NCBI GenBank assembly: GCA_017649645.1
Contig: JAGCGK010000143.1
Coordinates: 1-64,000 of the forward strand
Direction: 5' to 3'
DNA length: 64,000 nucleotides
Origin: Clostridiales bacterium
Lineage (GTDB): Bacteria > Bacillota > Clostridia > Saccharofermentanales > Saccharofermentanaceae
Shown here: in pieces, positions 16,190-24,900 of the stretch
Layout: every line of letters starts with the position of its first letter
How positions within the stretch are numbered: the stretch's first letter is position 1
The notes under the pieces: generated by a model
Seen by the model: only the letters and a program-made list of their open reading frames with translations
What the model was told of the DNA's origin: nothing
Database searches by the model: none
Made by a program: the position numbers and the translations under genes

Positions 16190-18187
16190 ATGGGAAATGA
16201 GAAGATGATCAGACATCTCGCGGCTTCTTTAACCGCGGTGGTGTTGGTCTTGCTCGTATTTGCGGGAGCAGGACTTAGGGCTGATGAGATACAGCAGCCT
16301 GAAGAAACTACAGAATCAAATGTAGTTACTGCAAATGAACTTCTGGATAATGATGATCAGGAAATAGCTGATCCGAATATTCAAGGAATCAACGATCCTG
16401 AGAATGATCAGAAGGAAGAAGATCAGAATAAACCTGAAGATCAGAAAACTCCTGATGAGACACCTGATACTACGGAACCGACTGATCCTACATATCCTGC
16501 GGAAACAACAGATGCTCCTGATCCGACAGATACGCCTGATGCTTCTGTAACACCTGAACCGACTGATATACCTGAGCCTACAGAGAATCCTGATAAAGAA
16601 AGGGAGGAGCAGGTAAGAGGTTTTGTAGAAAGACTTTATACTTACTGTCTGGGCAGAGGATCTGATGTAGACGGTATTAATTTCTGGGCAGGCGAATTGA
16701 TGCAGGGTAATTCAACCGGTGCACAGGTTGCTTCTTTATTTGTATTCAGTCCTGAATATGAGTCATTTGAGACATCAAATGATGAGTATCTTACGATGCT
16801 ATATAAGGCGTTCTTCGGTCGTGAGCCTGATCAGGAAGGATTTGATTATTGGAAATTCCAGATTGACAACAGCGGATGTTCCCGTAAGCGTATTTTCCAG
16901 GATTTTGTTAATTCCACAGAGTTTAATACCATTTGTGAAGAGTACGATATCATCAGAGGTGAATACAGGACAGATGATCCTAATGATTCATTGCCGGAAA
17001 ATGCTCTGTTTTCACCTTCTGACATAGACGTGTATAATTTCGCGGAGCGCTTATATGATAAGTGCCTCGGACGTCAGTCGGATTCTGAAGGAATCAAGTT
17101 CTGGACCAGGATCCTTATTGATAAGAAACAGTCCGGTGCAGAAGTAGCTTATGAATTTGTATTCAGTAAAGAATACACAGAAAAGGAGACTACGGACGAA
17201 GAATTCCTTACGATGCTCTACTATACATTCTTCAACAGAGAGCCTGATGAGGAAGGATTTAACTTCTGGATGGATTATCTGAAGAATACGATGAAGACCA
17301 GAAAATGGATCTTTGAGAATTTCGTTAACTCAAGAGAGTATGAGGAAATATGCGAGAAGTACGGAATCGACAGAGGTTCGTATTATTCGGATGTTCCGTG
17401 CGATCAATATACGGATGTAGCTATCTTTGTTACAAGGCTTTATACGGAAGTCCTTCAGCGTGAACCTGAGCAGGAGGGTCTTGATTATTGGATCTTGAGC
17501 ATTGGCGGATTTGAAGTAACACCGATGCAGGCTTCCAACTGCTTCTTCGATTCCAAGGAGTTCATTGACAATAACTATTCCAATGAAGAGTATGTATCCA
17601 TTCTCTACGACACATGTATGGGAAGACCTGCAGACGAAGAAGGAAAGGCTTTCTGGGTAGATAAGATCGAAAGCGGAAAGATGACCAAGCTCGAAGTAAG
17701 ACAGAGTTTCTTTGACAGTCCTGAGTTCGCAAAGATCATGGCTGACAGCGGAATCGTTGAAAAGCCTATCGTAACAGTTGCCAAGAGCCAGGTCGGACAG
17801 CAGGGCGGAAAGCCATACTATACCTGGTACGGATATAATTACAGGATCGAGTGGTGTGCAACATTTGTAAGCTGGTGTGCTGATCAGTGCGGATATATCG
17901 ATTCCGGTAAAGTTCCGAAATACAAATGGTGTATGGATGCCAAGGACTGGTTTAACAATAAAGGTGAGTGGGTAAACGGTAACAAGTACAGACCAAAGAG
18001 CGGAGATATCATCTTCTTCGATTGGAACGGTGACGGAGTCATCGACCATACCGGTATCGTTGTTGGTACTGATGCTAAGGGCTATATCCATACCGTTGAG
18101 GGAAATAAAGATGATGCCGTAAGAAATGACAGAGTAGTCAAAGTTGGCGATAAGACAATTTGCGGATACGGTATTCCGAAATATTGA
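16190..18187 (+). CDS. Secreted DUF4214-repeat protein with C-terminal CHAP domain
   Basis: 665 residues. A signal peptide (hydrophobic 12-28, cleavage around GLRA-DE) is followed by a Pro/Thr/Asp-rich linker to about 135, then six DUF4214-type units: each has (R/M/I)LY...LGR..D.EG..FW and a final F-S.E(Y/F). They occupy about 143-520. The C-terminal 130 residues are a CHAP amidase/peptidase domain with Cys in EWCATFVSWCADQCGY and His in DHTGIVVGTD. It probably cleaves peptidoglycan peptides or a cross-bridge outside the cell, with the DUF4214 units binding the surface. It is likely cotranscribed with the Gln-rich membrane protein 7 bp upstream. Confidence 0.85.
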   Translation: MGNEKMIRHLAASLTAVVLVLLVFAGAGLRADEIQQPEETTESNVVTANELLDNDDQEIADPNIQGINDPENDQKEEDQNKPEDQKTPDETPDTTEPTDPTYPAETTDAPDPTDTPDASVTPEPTDIPEPTENPDKEREEQVRGFVERLYTYCLGRGSDVDGINFWAGELMQGNSTGAQVASLFVFSPEYESFETSNDEYLTMLYKAFFGREPDQEGFDYWKFQIDNSGCSRKRIFQDFVNSTEFNTICEEYDIIRGEYRTDDPNDSLPENALFSPSDIDVYNFAERLYDKCLGRQSDSEGIKFWTRILIDKKQSGAEVAYEFVFSKEYTEKETTDEEFLTMLYYTFFNREPDEEGFNFWMDYLKNTMKTRKWIFENFVNSREYEEICEKYGIDRGSYYSDVPCDQYTDVAIFVTRLYTEVLQREPEQEGLDYWILSIGGFEVTPMQASNCFFDSKEFIDNNYSNEEYVSILYDTCMGRPADEEGKAFWVDKIESGKMTKLEVRQSFFDSPEFAKIMADSGIVEKPIVTVAKSQVGQQGGKPYYTWYGYNYRIEWCATFVSWCADQCGYIDSGKVPKYKWCMDAKDWFNNKGEWVNGNKYRPKSGDIIFFDWNGDGVIDHTGIVVGTDAKGYIHTVEGNKDDAVRNDRVVKVGDKTICGYGIPKY

Positions 18188-18212
18188 TTTTTCCACTTAG
18201 GTGATATAAAAT
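18184..18212 (+). promoter_or_regulatory. Promoter for tRNA-Pro
   Basis: TTGATT (18184-18189), 17 bp, TAAAAT (18207-18212). The -35 covers the stop codon of the preceding gene; the tRNA begins 11 bp after the -10. Confidence 0.5.
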
Positions 18213-18223
18213 ATCACGGTCAT

Positions 18224-18299
18224 CGGGGTGTGGCTCAGGTGGTAGAGTGCTTGCTTCGGGAGCAAGAGGCCGCGAGTTCGAGTCTCGCCACTCCGACCA
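18224..18299 (+). tRNA. tRNA-Pro (CGG)
   Basis: Full cloverleaf. Acceptor CGGGGTG pairs with CACTCCG (one G-T), discriminator A at 18296, and CCA is encoded at 18297-18299. Anticodon stem CTTGC/GCAAG encloses loop TTCGGGA, anticodon CGG. The T arm carries GTTCGAGTC. Confidence 0.96.
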
Positions 18300-18314
18300 T
18301 GATATTTTAGAAGA

Positions 18315-18346
18315 AAGTTGTCTCAGAGTTCTGAGGCAACTTTTTT
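18315..18346 (+). terminator. Terminator after tRNA-Pro
   Basis: A 13-bp stem starting AAGTTG (18315) and ending CAACTT, with one G-T pair, then T-run to 18346. Confidence 0.9.
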
Positions 18347-18481
18347 GTTGTCCCGATATCAAGTGAAAACATCCACAAAACAGTGTCTTATCAGGGTTTC
18401 TTTTCGTGCATTTATCATATCAAAGCTTTAAATAAGTAGTGTATATTGATAACCGTGTGTAAAAATCTAATGAGGTAAGTT

Positions 18482-20119
18482 ATGAGTAAGAGACCCTTTT
18501 TCGGACATTACAAAAAGATATATGTAAACGAGTTTAAAGGCTATAACGGCAAGAAGCTCATAGGCGATATAGCATCAGGTATTACGGTAGGTGCCGTTGC
18601 ACTTCCGTTGGCACTTGCTTTCGGTGCTGCCAGTGTAGATGCAGAACACGCGGCGATCGGTATCGCAGGCGGTCTTATCACGGCTATCATCGCAGGTATC
18701 ATAAGCGGTCTTTTGGGAGGCGGCAGCTTCCAGATCTCAGGTCCTACAGGAGCCATGGCTGTTGTACTCGGAACTATCGTCTCCGGTAAATACGGTCTTA
18801 CGGGAATGTTCCTTGCAACATTTATCTCGGGTCTCATCCTTCTCATATGCGGACTTTTACGATTCGGACGACTAGTCCAGTTCATACCTAAGCCTGTTGT
18901 AACAGGTTTTACTTCGGGAATCGCACTTGTAATCGCCATCGGCCAGCTTGGTAACGCATTCGGCGTTGAAGTAAAAGGCGAGACAACGATCGATAAGGTT
19001 ATATGCTTTGCCAAGAATGTTCCTTCAACCGACATCAAGGCATTAGCTCTTACACTTGCTGTAGTAGCGATAATGTTCTTGTTCCCGAAAAAACTCAGCA
19101 AATACGTACCTGCTTCACTTGTATCTATCGTCATCATTACGGTTGTAGCTACATTGATGAAGCTTGATGTTCATACTATCGGCAAGATCCCGAGATCTCT
19201 CATTAATTCAGAAGTATTGAATCCGACTCAGGTTAACCTCGAGATGGTTAAGAGCGTAATCGGTTATGCTATCACTATCTCACTTCTCGGAATGATCGAG
19301 AGCCTTCTTTGCGGTACATGTGCTGCAGCTATGAAGAAAGAGAAGTTCGACTCTAACGTTGAGCTCATCGCGCAGGGCCTTGCAAATATGGCTGTTCCGT
19401 TCTTCGGCGGTGTTCCGTCAACAGCAGCTATCGCTCGTACTTCAGTAGCTATCAAAAGCGGCGGTAACACAAGATTTACTTCCGTATTCCAGTCGATCTT
19501 CCTTATCCTTTGTATGTTTATCCTTGCTCCTGTGATCGGTCTTGTACCTTATCCGGCACTTGCAGGTGTACTTATCGTTACAGCTATTAAGATGAACGAC
19601 TTTAAGACGATCAAGATGTACTTTAAGAACAAGCTTTTGGAGCCGATCCTTCTTTGCTTTGTTACTATGATCGCTACAGTCCTTTTGGACCTTACATACG
19701 CTATCGTTATCGGTGTTGCTCTTTCCATGATCATCATGATCAAGAACCTTGCTTCGATAAACGTTAAGGTTGAGGAAGAGACTCTTATCGAGAACAAGGA
19801 CTGCGCTGTCGTATATAGTGTCGGTGCTTACTTCTTTGCAAACGGAAGAGAGCTTTTGAAGGCTATCGAAAAAGCCGAGAGAAAGTATGACTGCTATATC
19901 CTTTCATTCCGTGGTGTCGTTATGATCGACCTTTCTGCCGAACAGGATATCCTTGAGGCAGTTGAATACCTTAAGAGCAAAAATGCTGATTACTGTTTTG
20001 TAGGTATCAATGACCAGGTTATGAAGTCTCTCGACAAAGTAGGATTTGCTGAAAAAGTCGGTAAAGACCATATCTTTGCCAACCTTGAGGAATATGTAAG
20101 ATCTTCTGCTATAATCTAA
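18482..20119 (+). CDS. SulP family anion transporter with STAS domain
   Basis: 545 residues. About 400 residues of membrane helices in the SulP/SLC26 pattern (GAVALPLALAFGAASV, GGSFQISGPTGAMAVVLG, GGVPSTAAIARTSVAIKSG) are followed by a C-terminal STAS domain with FRGVVMIDLSAEQDILEAVE. The family carries sulfate, bicarbonate or other anions; which one cannot be read here. GAGGTAAG precedes ATG 18482. The next gene (DHFR) starts 28 bp downstream and probably shares its transcript. Confidence 0.93.
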   Translation: MSKRPFFGHYKKIYVNEFKGYNGKKLIGDIASGITVGAVALPLALAFGAASVDAEHAAIGIAGGLITAIIAGIISGLLGGGSFQISGPTGAMAVVLGTIVSGKYGLTGMFLATFISGLILLICGLLRFGRLVQFIPKPVVTGFTSGIALVIAIGQLGNAFGVEVKGETTIDKVICFAKNVPSTDIKALALTLAVVAIMFLFPKKLSKYVPASLVSIVIITVVATLMKLDVHTIGKIPRSLINSEVLNPTQVNLEMVKSVIGYAITISLLGMIESLLCGTCAAAMKKEKFDSNVELIAQGLANMAVPFFGGVPSTAAIARTSVAIKSGGNTRFTSVFQSIFLILCMFILAPVIGLVPYPALAGVLIVTAIKMNDFKTIKMYFKNKLLEPILLCFVTMIATVLLDLTYAIVIGVALSMIIMIKNLASINVKVEEETLIENKDCAVVYSVGAYFFANGRELLKAIEKAERKYDCYILSFRGVVMIDLSAEQDILEAVEYLKSKNADYCFVGINDQVMKSLDKVGFAEKVGKDHIFANLEEYVRSSAII

Positions 20120-20146
20120 TCGAAAAAGATTATAAGGAGAATTTCT

Positions 20147-20644
20147 ATGATAGCAATCGCAGCAGTTGACAAGAATTGGGCAATCGGTAATAAGGGCGAT
20201 CTTCTGGTATCGCTTCCTGAAGATCAGAAGGGCGTTTTCAGAGTATATACTGCAGGGAACACGGTTGTTTTCGGAAGAAAGACATTGCTTACATTTAAGG
20301 AGCAGAAACTCCTTCCAAAAAGGATCAATATCATACTGAGCAGAAATCCTGAGTTTAAGAAGGAGGGAGCAATAATCCTTCATTCAACAGAGGAACTGGA
20401 TCAGTATCAGAAAGACCATCCGGATGAGAAGATCTTCGTTATCGGCGGTGCTGAGATGTATAAGACGCTTCTTCCTATCTGCGATGAGGCAATAATCACC
20501 AAGATCAATAATGAATATGAGGCTGACGCTTACTTCCCGAACCTCGATGAGACCGATGATTGGGAGCTTACAGAGGTTGAAGATGAAGTAATGTCCGTTA
20601 AGGGCGTAAGCTTCAACGTGTGTCACTATAGACGTATCAAATGA
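20147..20644 (+). CDS. folA: Dihydrofolate reductase
   Basis: Reduces dihydrofolate to tetrahydrofolate with NADPH, feeding PurN, AICAR transformylase and thymidylate synthesis. At 165 residues it matches bacterial DHFR: AIAAVDKNWAIG at the start, catalytic acidic residue in SLPEDQ, NADPH-binding GRKT, and FVIGGAEMY. The Trp that normally precedes the active site (PW.LP) is Val-Ser here, and the GRKTW signature reads GRKTLL, so this is a divergent member. AAGGAG precedes ATG 20147. Confidence 0.88.
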   Translation: MIAIAAVDKNWAIGNKGDLLVSLPEDQKGVFRVYTAGNTVVFGRKTLLTFKEQKLLPKRINIILSRNPEFKKEGAIILHSTEELDQYQKDHPDEKIFVIGGAEMYKTLLPICDEAIITKINNEYEADAYFPNLDETDDWELTEVEDEVMSVKGVSFNVCHYRRIK

Positions 20645-20702
20645 TTGTGCATTATGCACAAAAGATAACACTAGTTATTATGTAAAGTGTACAAAAACTT
20701 CA

Positions 20703-20731
20703 TTGACCCAAAAACCCCTTAGGTCTATCAT
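20703..20731 (+). promoter_or_regulatory. Promoter for the 86-residue gene
   Basis: TTGACC (20703-20708), exactly 17 bp, TATCAT (20726-20731). The start is predicted around 20737, so the leader is about 66 nt. Confidence 0.65.
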
Positions 20732-20735
20732 ATAG

Positions 20736-20757
20736 TTGTCGATAGGGAAATCGACAA
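20736..20757 (+). other. Perfect hairpin at the predicted 5' end of the mRNA
   Basis: TTGTCGAT (20736-20743) pairs with ATCGACAA (20750-20757) around a 6-nt loop AGGGAA. It lies at the predicted transcription start and has no T-run, so it is not a terminator. It could protect the mRNA 5' end or be an operator. Confidence 0.6.
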
Positions 20758-20803
20758 GGACAAAAATGATATATGATTACAGTACCTACAAGGAGGTAAT
20801 AAG

Positions 20804-21064
20804 ATGAAAGCTTTTGTAATGCATGACATTGATGTACAGACACTGATGAAGGCACTTGATGAGTGCAAGGGTAACGTATATCTCATCACAGATGAGAACG
20901 ACCGTTATAACTTGAAGAGCAAGCTCAGCCAGATGACAGGTATCATGAAGCTCATCGAAGGCGGTATCGTTTGCAACGCAAAGATCTACTGCTCTGATCC
21001 TGATGATGAGGCTATGCTTTTCAGACTCAATCTGTTTGGTACATTCGAGGAGATCGAAGAGTAA
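20804..21064 (+). CDS. Small conserved-looking protein of unknown function
   Basis: 86 residues, cytoplasmic, acidic, no membrane segment, no family recognised. It begins MKAFVMHDIDVQTLMKAL and has alternating strand/helix character, with IVCNAKIYCSDPDDEAMLF in the second half. An ideal AAGGAGG lies before ATG 20804, and the gene has its own promoter and a strong terminator, so it is a single-gene transcript that looks highly expressed. Codon use matches the housekeeping genes around it. Confidence 0.75.
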   Translation: MKAFVMHDIDVQTLMKALDECKGNVYLITDENDRYNLKSKLSQMTGIMKLIEGGIVCNAKIYCSDPDDEAMLFRLNLFGTFEEIEE

Positions 21065-21090
21065 TCTCCTTATTCCAAAGTAAACAAGCG

Positions 21091-21125
21091 GGAGGTTGCC
21101 CCATTTCGGGGCGGCCTCCTTTTTC
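21091..21125 (+). terminator. Terminator after the 86-residue gene
   Basis: GGAGGTTGCCCC (21091-21102) pairs with GGGGCGGCCTCC through two G-T pairs, loop about 5 nt, then five T. Confidence 0.9.
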
Positions 21126-21164
21126 TTTCTCGAAAACGTCCCTCACGCGCGCGTTATAATTAAA

Positions 21165-21193
21165 TTAGCATAAAATAATCATTATGCTATAAT
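21165..21193 (+). promoter_or_regulatory. Promoter for the unknown protein-activase operon
   Basis: TTAGCA (21165-21170), 17 bp, TATAAT (21188-21193), with an extended -10 TGC just before TATAAT. The start codon follows at 21228. Confidence 0.7.
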
Positions 21194-21227
21194 GTTAAAA
21201 GCCTTAATGGGCTTAACAGGAGATTTT

Positions 21228-21989
21228 ATGAACAAGTATGTGTTTAATGCCAGAGATATTGCTGCTTATCTTAAGTGGTTCAATGTACCGAGTTACCTTG
21301 AAGTTACCTATATGCAGTACTTTTTCTCAGTTGGCAAAAAAATATTGGCTGAACCTTTGACAAGAGACTTCGAGAAGTTCAAGAACGAAGTATATAGAGA
21401 ACTTTATTACCTTTGGGCAAACGGTTTTGAAGACGATAAGTCCGATATCTCGAAAATGCCGGCTGAAGGACAGTTGTCCTTGATCTGCGATCAGGAATGC
21501 ATCAACCTTGAGTCTTATATGAAACTCATTACGCTGCATCTTATCTTTTCGAGATACCTGCCTTATGTAAAGATCAATTTCTCGGGAATCCCGTTTTCGC
21601 TGGGTATAAAATGTGACTTTACTCAGTACGAGGAAAACGTCTGCAAGGTCTTTGAAGGTCTGAACCTCACTTGTACGGATACTTTCGGAAAGCCGTTTGA
21701 CATCAGACTTGGTGTACCGGATGAACTTCTGTGCGTCTCTTTGAACGATCAGTTCAAGAAGCGCATTACAGGAGAAAATGACTTCAGGATGCTCATCAGA
21801 AACAAAGAGATGAAGCATATGCAGGAACTTAAGGAAAAGTCCCTGGAGATCTTCGGTTCGATGAATAAGGATCTGAAGGCCATTACAGCCAAAGCAAAGA
21901 GAAGAGCTAAGTCCTCTTCACGCGACTCTAACAAGCAAATGAAGCAGCCTAAGGGCGCACCTAGAAATATTGACGGAGAGAAAAAATGA
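21228..21989 (+). CDS. Unknown protein coupled to the CoA-dehydratase activase-like gene
   Basis: 253 residues, cytoplasmic, no family recognised. N-terminal MNKYVFNARDIAAYLKWFNVPSY looks like a helical start; the middle is mixed; the last 60 residues are Lys/Arg-rich, helical and probably disordered at the end. AGGAG precedes ATG 21228, and an upstream in-frame ATG at 21192 lies on the -10 itself so is not used. The stop overlaps the start of the giant activase (ATGA), so translation is coupled and the products may act together. Confidence 0.7.
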   Translation: MNKYVFNARDIAAYLKWFNVPSYLEVTYMQYFFSVGKKILAEPLTRDFEKFKNEVYRELYYLWANGFEDDKSDISKMPAEGQLSLICDQECINLESYMKLITLHLIFSRYLPYVKINFSGIPFSLGIKCDFTQYEENVCKVFEGLNLTCTDTFGKPFDIRLGVPDELLCVSLNDQFKKRITGENDFRMLIRNKEMKHMQELKEKSLEIFGSMNKDLKAITAKAKRRAKSSSRDSNKQMKQPKGAPRNIDGEKK

Positions 21990-24900
21990 GCGAATTTAAA
22001 TTGGGTCTTGATATCGGTTCTACTACTATCAAGGTTGTTCTTCTCGAAGATGAGAAGATTGTTCATTCGGAATACAAGAGACACCATTCAGATGTTTCCG
22101 GTCTTTTGAATGAGCTCTTAAAAGATCTCGAGAAGGAGTTCCCGGGTCTTAAGACTAAGATCACGATCACAGGTTCAGGCGGACTTTCAGTTGCGAATTG
22201 GCTGAAGCTTGATTTCGTACAGGAAGTTATGGCTGAAACTGTTGCCATCAATAAATATCATCCTGAAACCGATGTAATCATCGAGTTCGGCGGTGAGGAT
22301 GCAAAGATCACTTATATGCATCCTGTATTGGAGCAGCGCATGAACGGTACCTGCGCAGGCGGTACCGGTGCGTTCATTGACCAGATGGCTCAGCTTCTCC
22401 AGACCGATGCTGACGGACTTAATAATTTTGCCAAAGACTACAGATCACTTTATACGATCGCCAGCCGTTGCGGCGTTTTCGCGAAGAGTGATCTTCAGCC
22501 GCTCATCAATGAGGGTGCAGCTAAGGAAGACCTTGCTGCTTCCATCTATCAGTCAGTTGTAAACCAGACTATCGCAGGTCTTGCGTGCGGACGTCCTATC
22601 AGAGGACACGTTGCATTCCTCGGTGGTCCGTTGTTCTTTAACTCCGAGCTTCGTGCTGCTTTTGAGAGAACATTGAAGGATAATGTCGAGTCATTCTGGA
22701 TGCCTGATGAAGCTCAGATCTACGTTGCTTTGGGTGCTGCTTTAAGCGCCAAGGGTGAAGATGTCGACCTTAATGATCTGATCGAGAGATTCAAGAACAA
22801 GGACGGATTTACTCCTGATATCATAAGGATCGATCCTCTCTTCAAGGATGAAGAAGAGAAGCTTAAGTTTGACGAGCGTCATGCCAAGGATATGATCGAG
22901 ATCCATAACTTCAAGGATCAGAAGGGTCCTATGTTCCTCGGTATTGATGCCGGTTCCACGACCACTAAGGCTGTAGTTATAAACGAGAAGGGTGAACTCT
23001 GTTATACCTTCTATGCAGGTAACAAGGGTAACCCGGTCATGAGTGCGGTAAATATCCTTAAGGATATCTATAAGCAGATGCCTGAGGATTGTTATATCTC
23101 GTATTCCTGTGTAACGGGTTACGGTGAGAATATCATCAAGGCTGCTTTGGGCGTAGATATCGGTGAGATCGAGACAATGGCTCACTTCCAGTCAGCTAAG
23201 TTCTTCTGTCCTGATGTTGATTTCATCATCGATATCGGTGGTCAGGATATGAAGTGTATGAGGATCAGAAACGGAGTTATTGATTCCATCATGCTCAACG
23301 AGGCTTGTTCCTCAGGTTGCGGATCTTTTATCCAGACATTTGCTCAGACACTTGAGATGGATGCTCATTCATTCTCCATCGAAGCTTTGAAGGCTAAGAA
23401 CCCTGTTGATCTTGGTACAAGATGTACGGTATTCATGAACTCCAAGGTTAAGCAGGCACAGAAAGAAGGAGCTTCCGTAGGTGATATCTCCGCAGGTCTT
23501 TCTTATTCCGTAGTACGTAATGCACTTTACAAAGTTATCAAGATCAGAGATACCGAGCAGCTCGGTAAGAACATCGTCGTTCAGGGTGGTACATTCCTTA
23601 ATGATGCCATTTTGAGATGCTTTGAGCTCGTTTCAAAAAGAGACGTTATCCGTCCTAATGTAGCCGGTCTCATGGGTGCTTTCGGTGCTGCTCTTATCGC
23701 ATCAAAGAGATGTCCTGATAAGGTATGGAAATCCGGTCTTCTTGACGAGGAGAACCTCGATAAGTTCTCCATGACAACTGAGAACACCAGATGTGAAGGC
23801 TGTGCCAACCACTGTAAACTTACTATCTCCACATTCTCCAACGGCAGAAGATTTGTATCCGGTAACCGTTGTGAAAAGGGAGAAGGTAAGATCGAATCAG
23901 AGATCAAGGAAAAGCTTCCTAACATGTTTAAGTTTAAGTATGAGAGAACATTCTCATACTATAAGCCTACGCCTGAAAAGGATGCTAAGAGAGGTGTTAT
24001 CGGTATCCCGAGAGCATTGAACCAGTATGAGAACTATCCGTTCTGGTTTACAGTACTTACAAAGCTCGGATTCTGTGTAAAGATCTCTGCAAGATCGACA
24101 CATGCGCTTTTTGAGAGAGGAATGGATACGATCCCTTCAGAGAGCGTATGCTATCCTGCAAAGCTCGTTCATGGTCATATCGAAAACCTGATCTCCAGAG
24201 GAATAACTACGATCTTCTATCCTGATGTTCCTTATGAGAGACTCGAAAATAATAACTCCGGTAACCACTACAACTGTCCTATCGTATGTTCTTATCCTGA
24301 AGTTATCAAGAACAACGTTGAGGATCTGAAAGAAAAAGAGATCAGATATTTAAATCCTTTCTTCTCTCTTGATAACATGCAGAATACTGCAATGAAACTT
24401 GCCGAAGTATTCTCATATTGCGGAGTTACAAAGGATGAGGCTCTCGCTGCCGTAAGAGCAGGTGAAGAGGAGCATAAGAAGTTTAAGGAAGACATCCGCA
24501 ACGAGGGACTTAGAGTCATTAAGTATCTCGACGAAAACCACAAGAAGGGTATCGTTCTTGCAGGTCGTCCGTATCATTGTGATCCTGAGATCCATCATGG
24601 TATCCCGGATATGATCAATTCACTCGGACTTGCAGTCCTTACTGAGGACAGCGTGGCTGTTCCGGGAACTCTGGCTAGGCCGATAAGAGTTGTAGATCAG
24701 TGGATGTATCACTCCAGACTATACGAGGCAGCTGCTTTTGTTATTACTAAATCAAATCTCGAACTTGTTCAGCTTACAAGTTTCGGATGCGGTCTTGATG
24801 CCGTTACATCAGATCAGGTTCAGGAGATCCTCGAATCATCCGGTAAGCTTTATACACTTCTTAAGATCGATGAAGTAAGTAACCTCGGTGCAGCAAGGAT

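Noticed and set aside
17330..18196. Reverse-strand open frame of 288 codons opposite the DUF4214/CHAP gene
   Set aside because: The forward gene has a signal peptide and clear domains; the reverse frame has no ribosome site and an unnatural composition.
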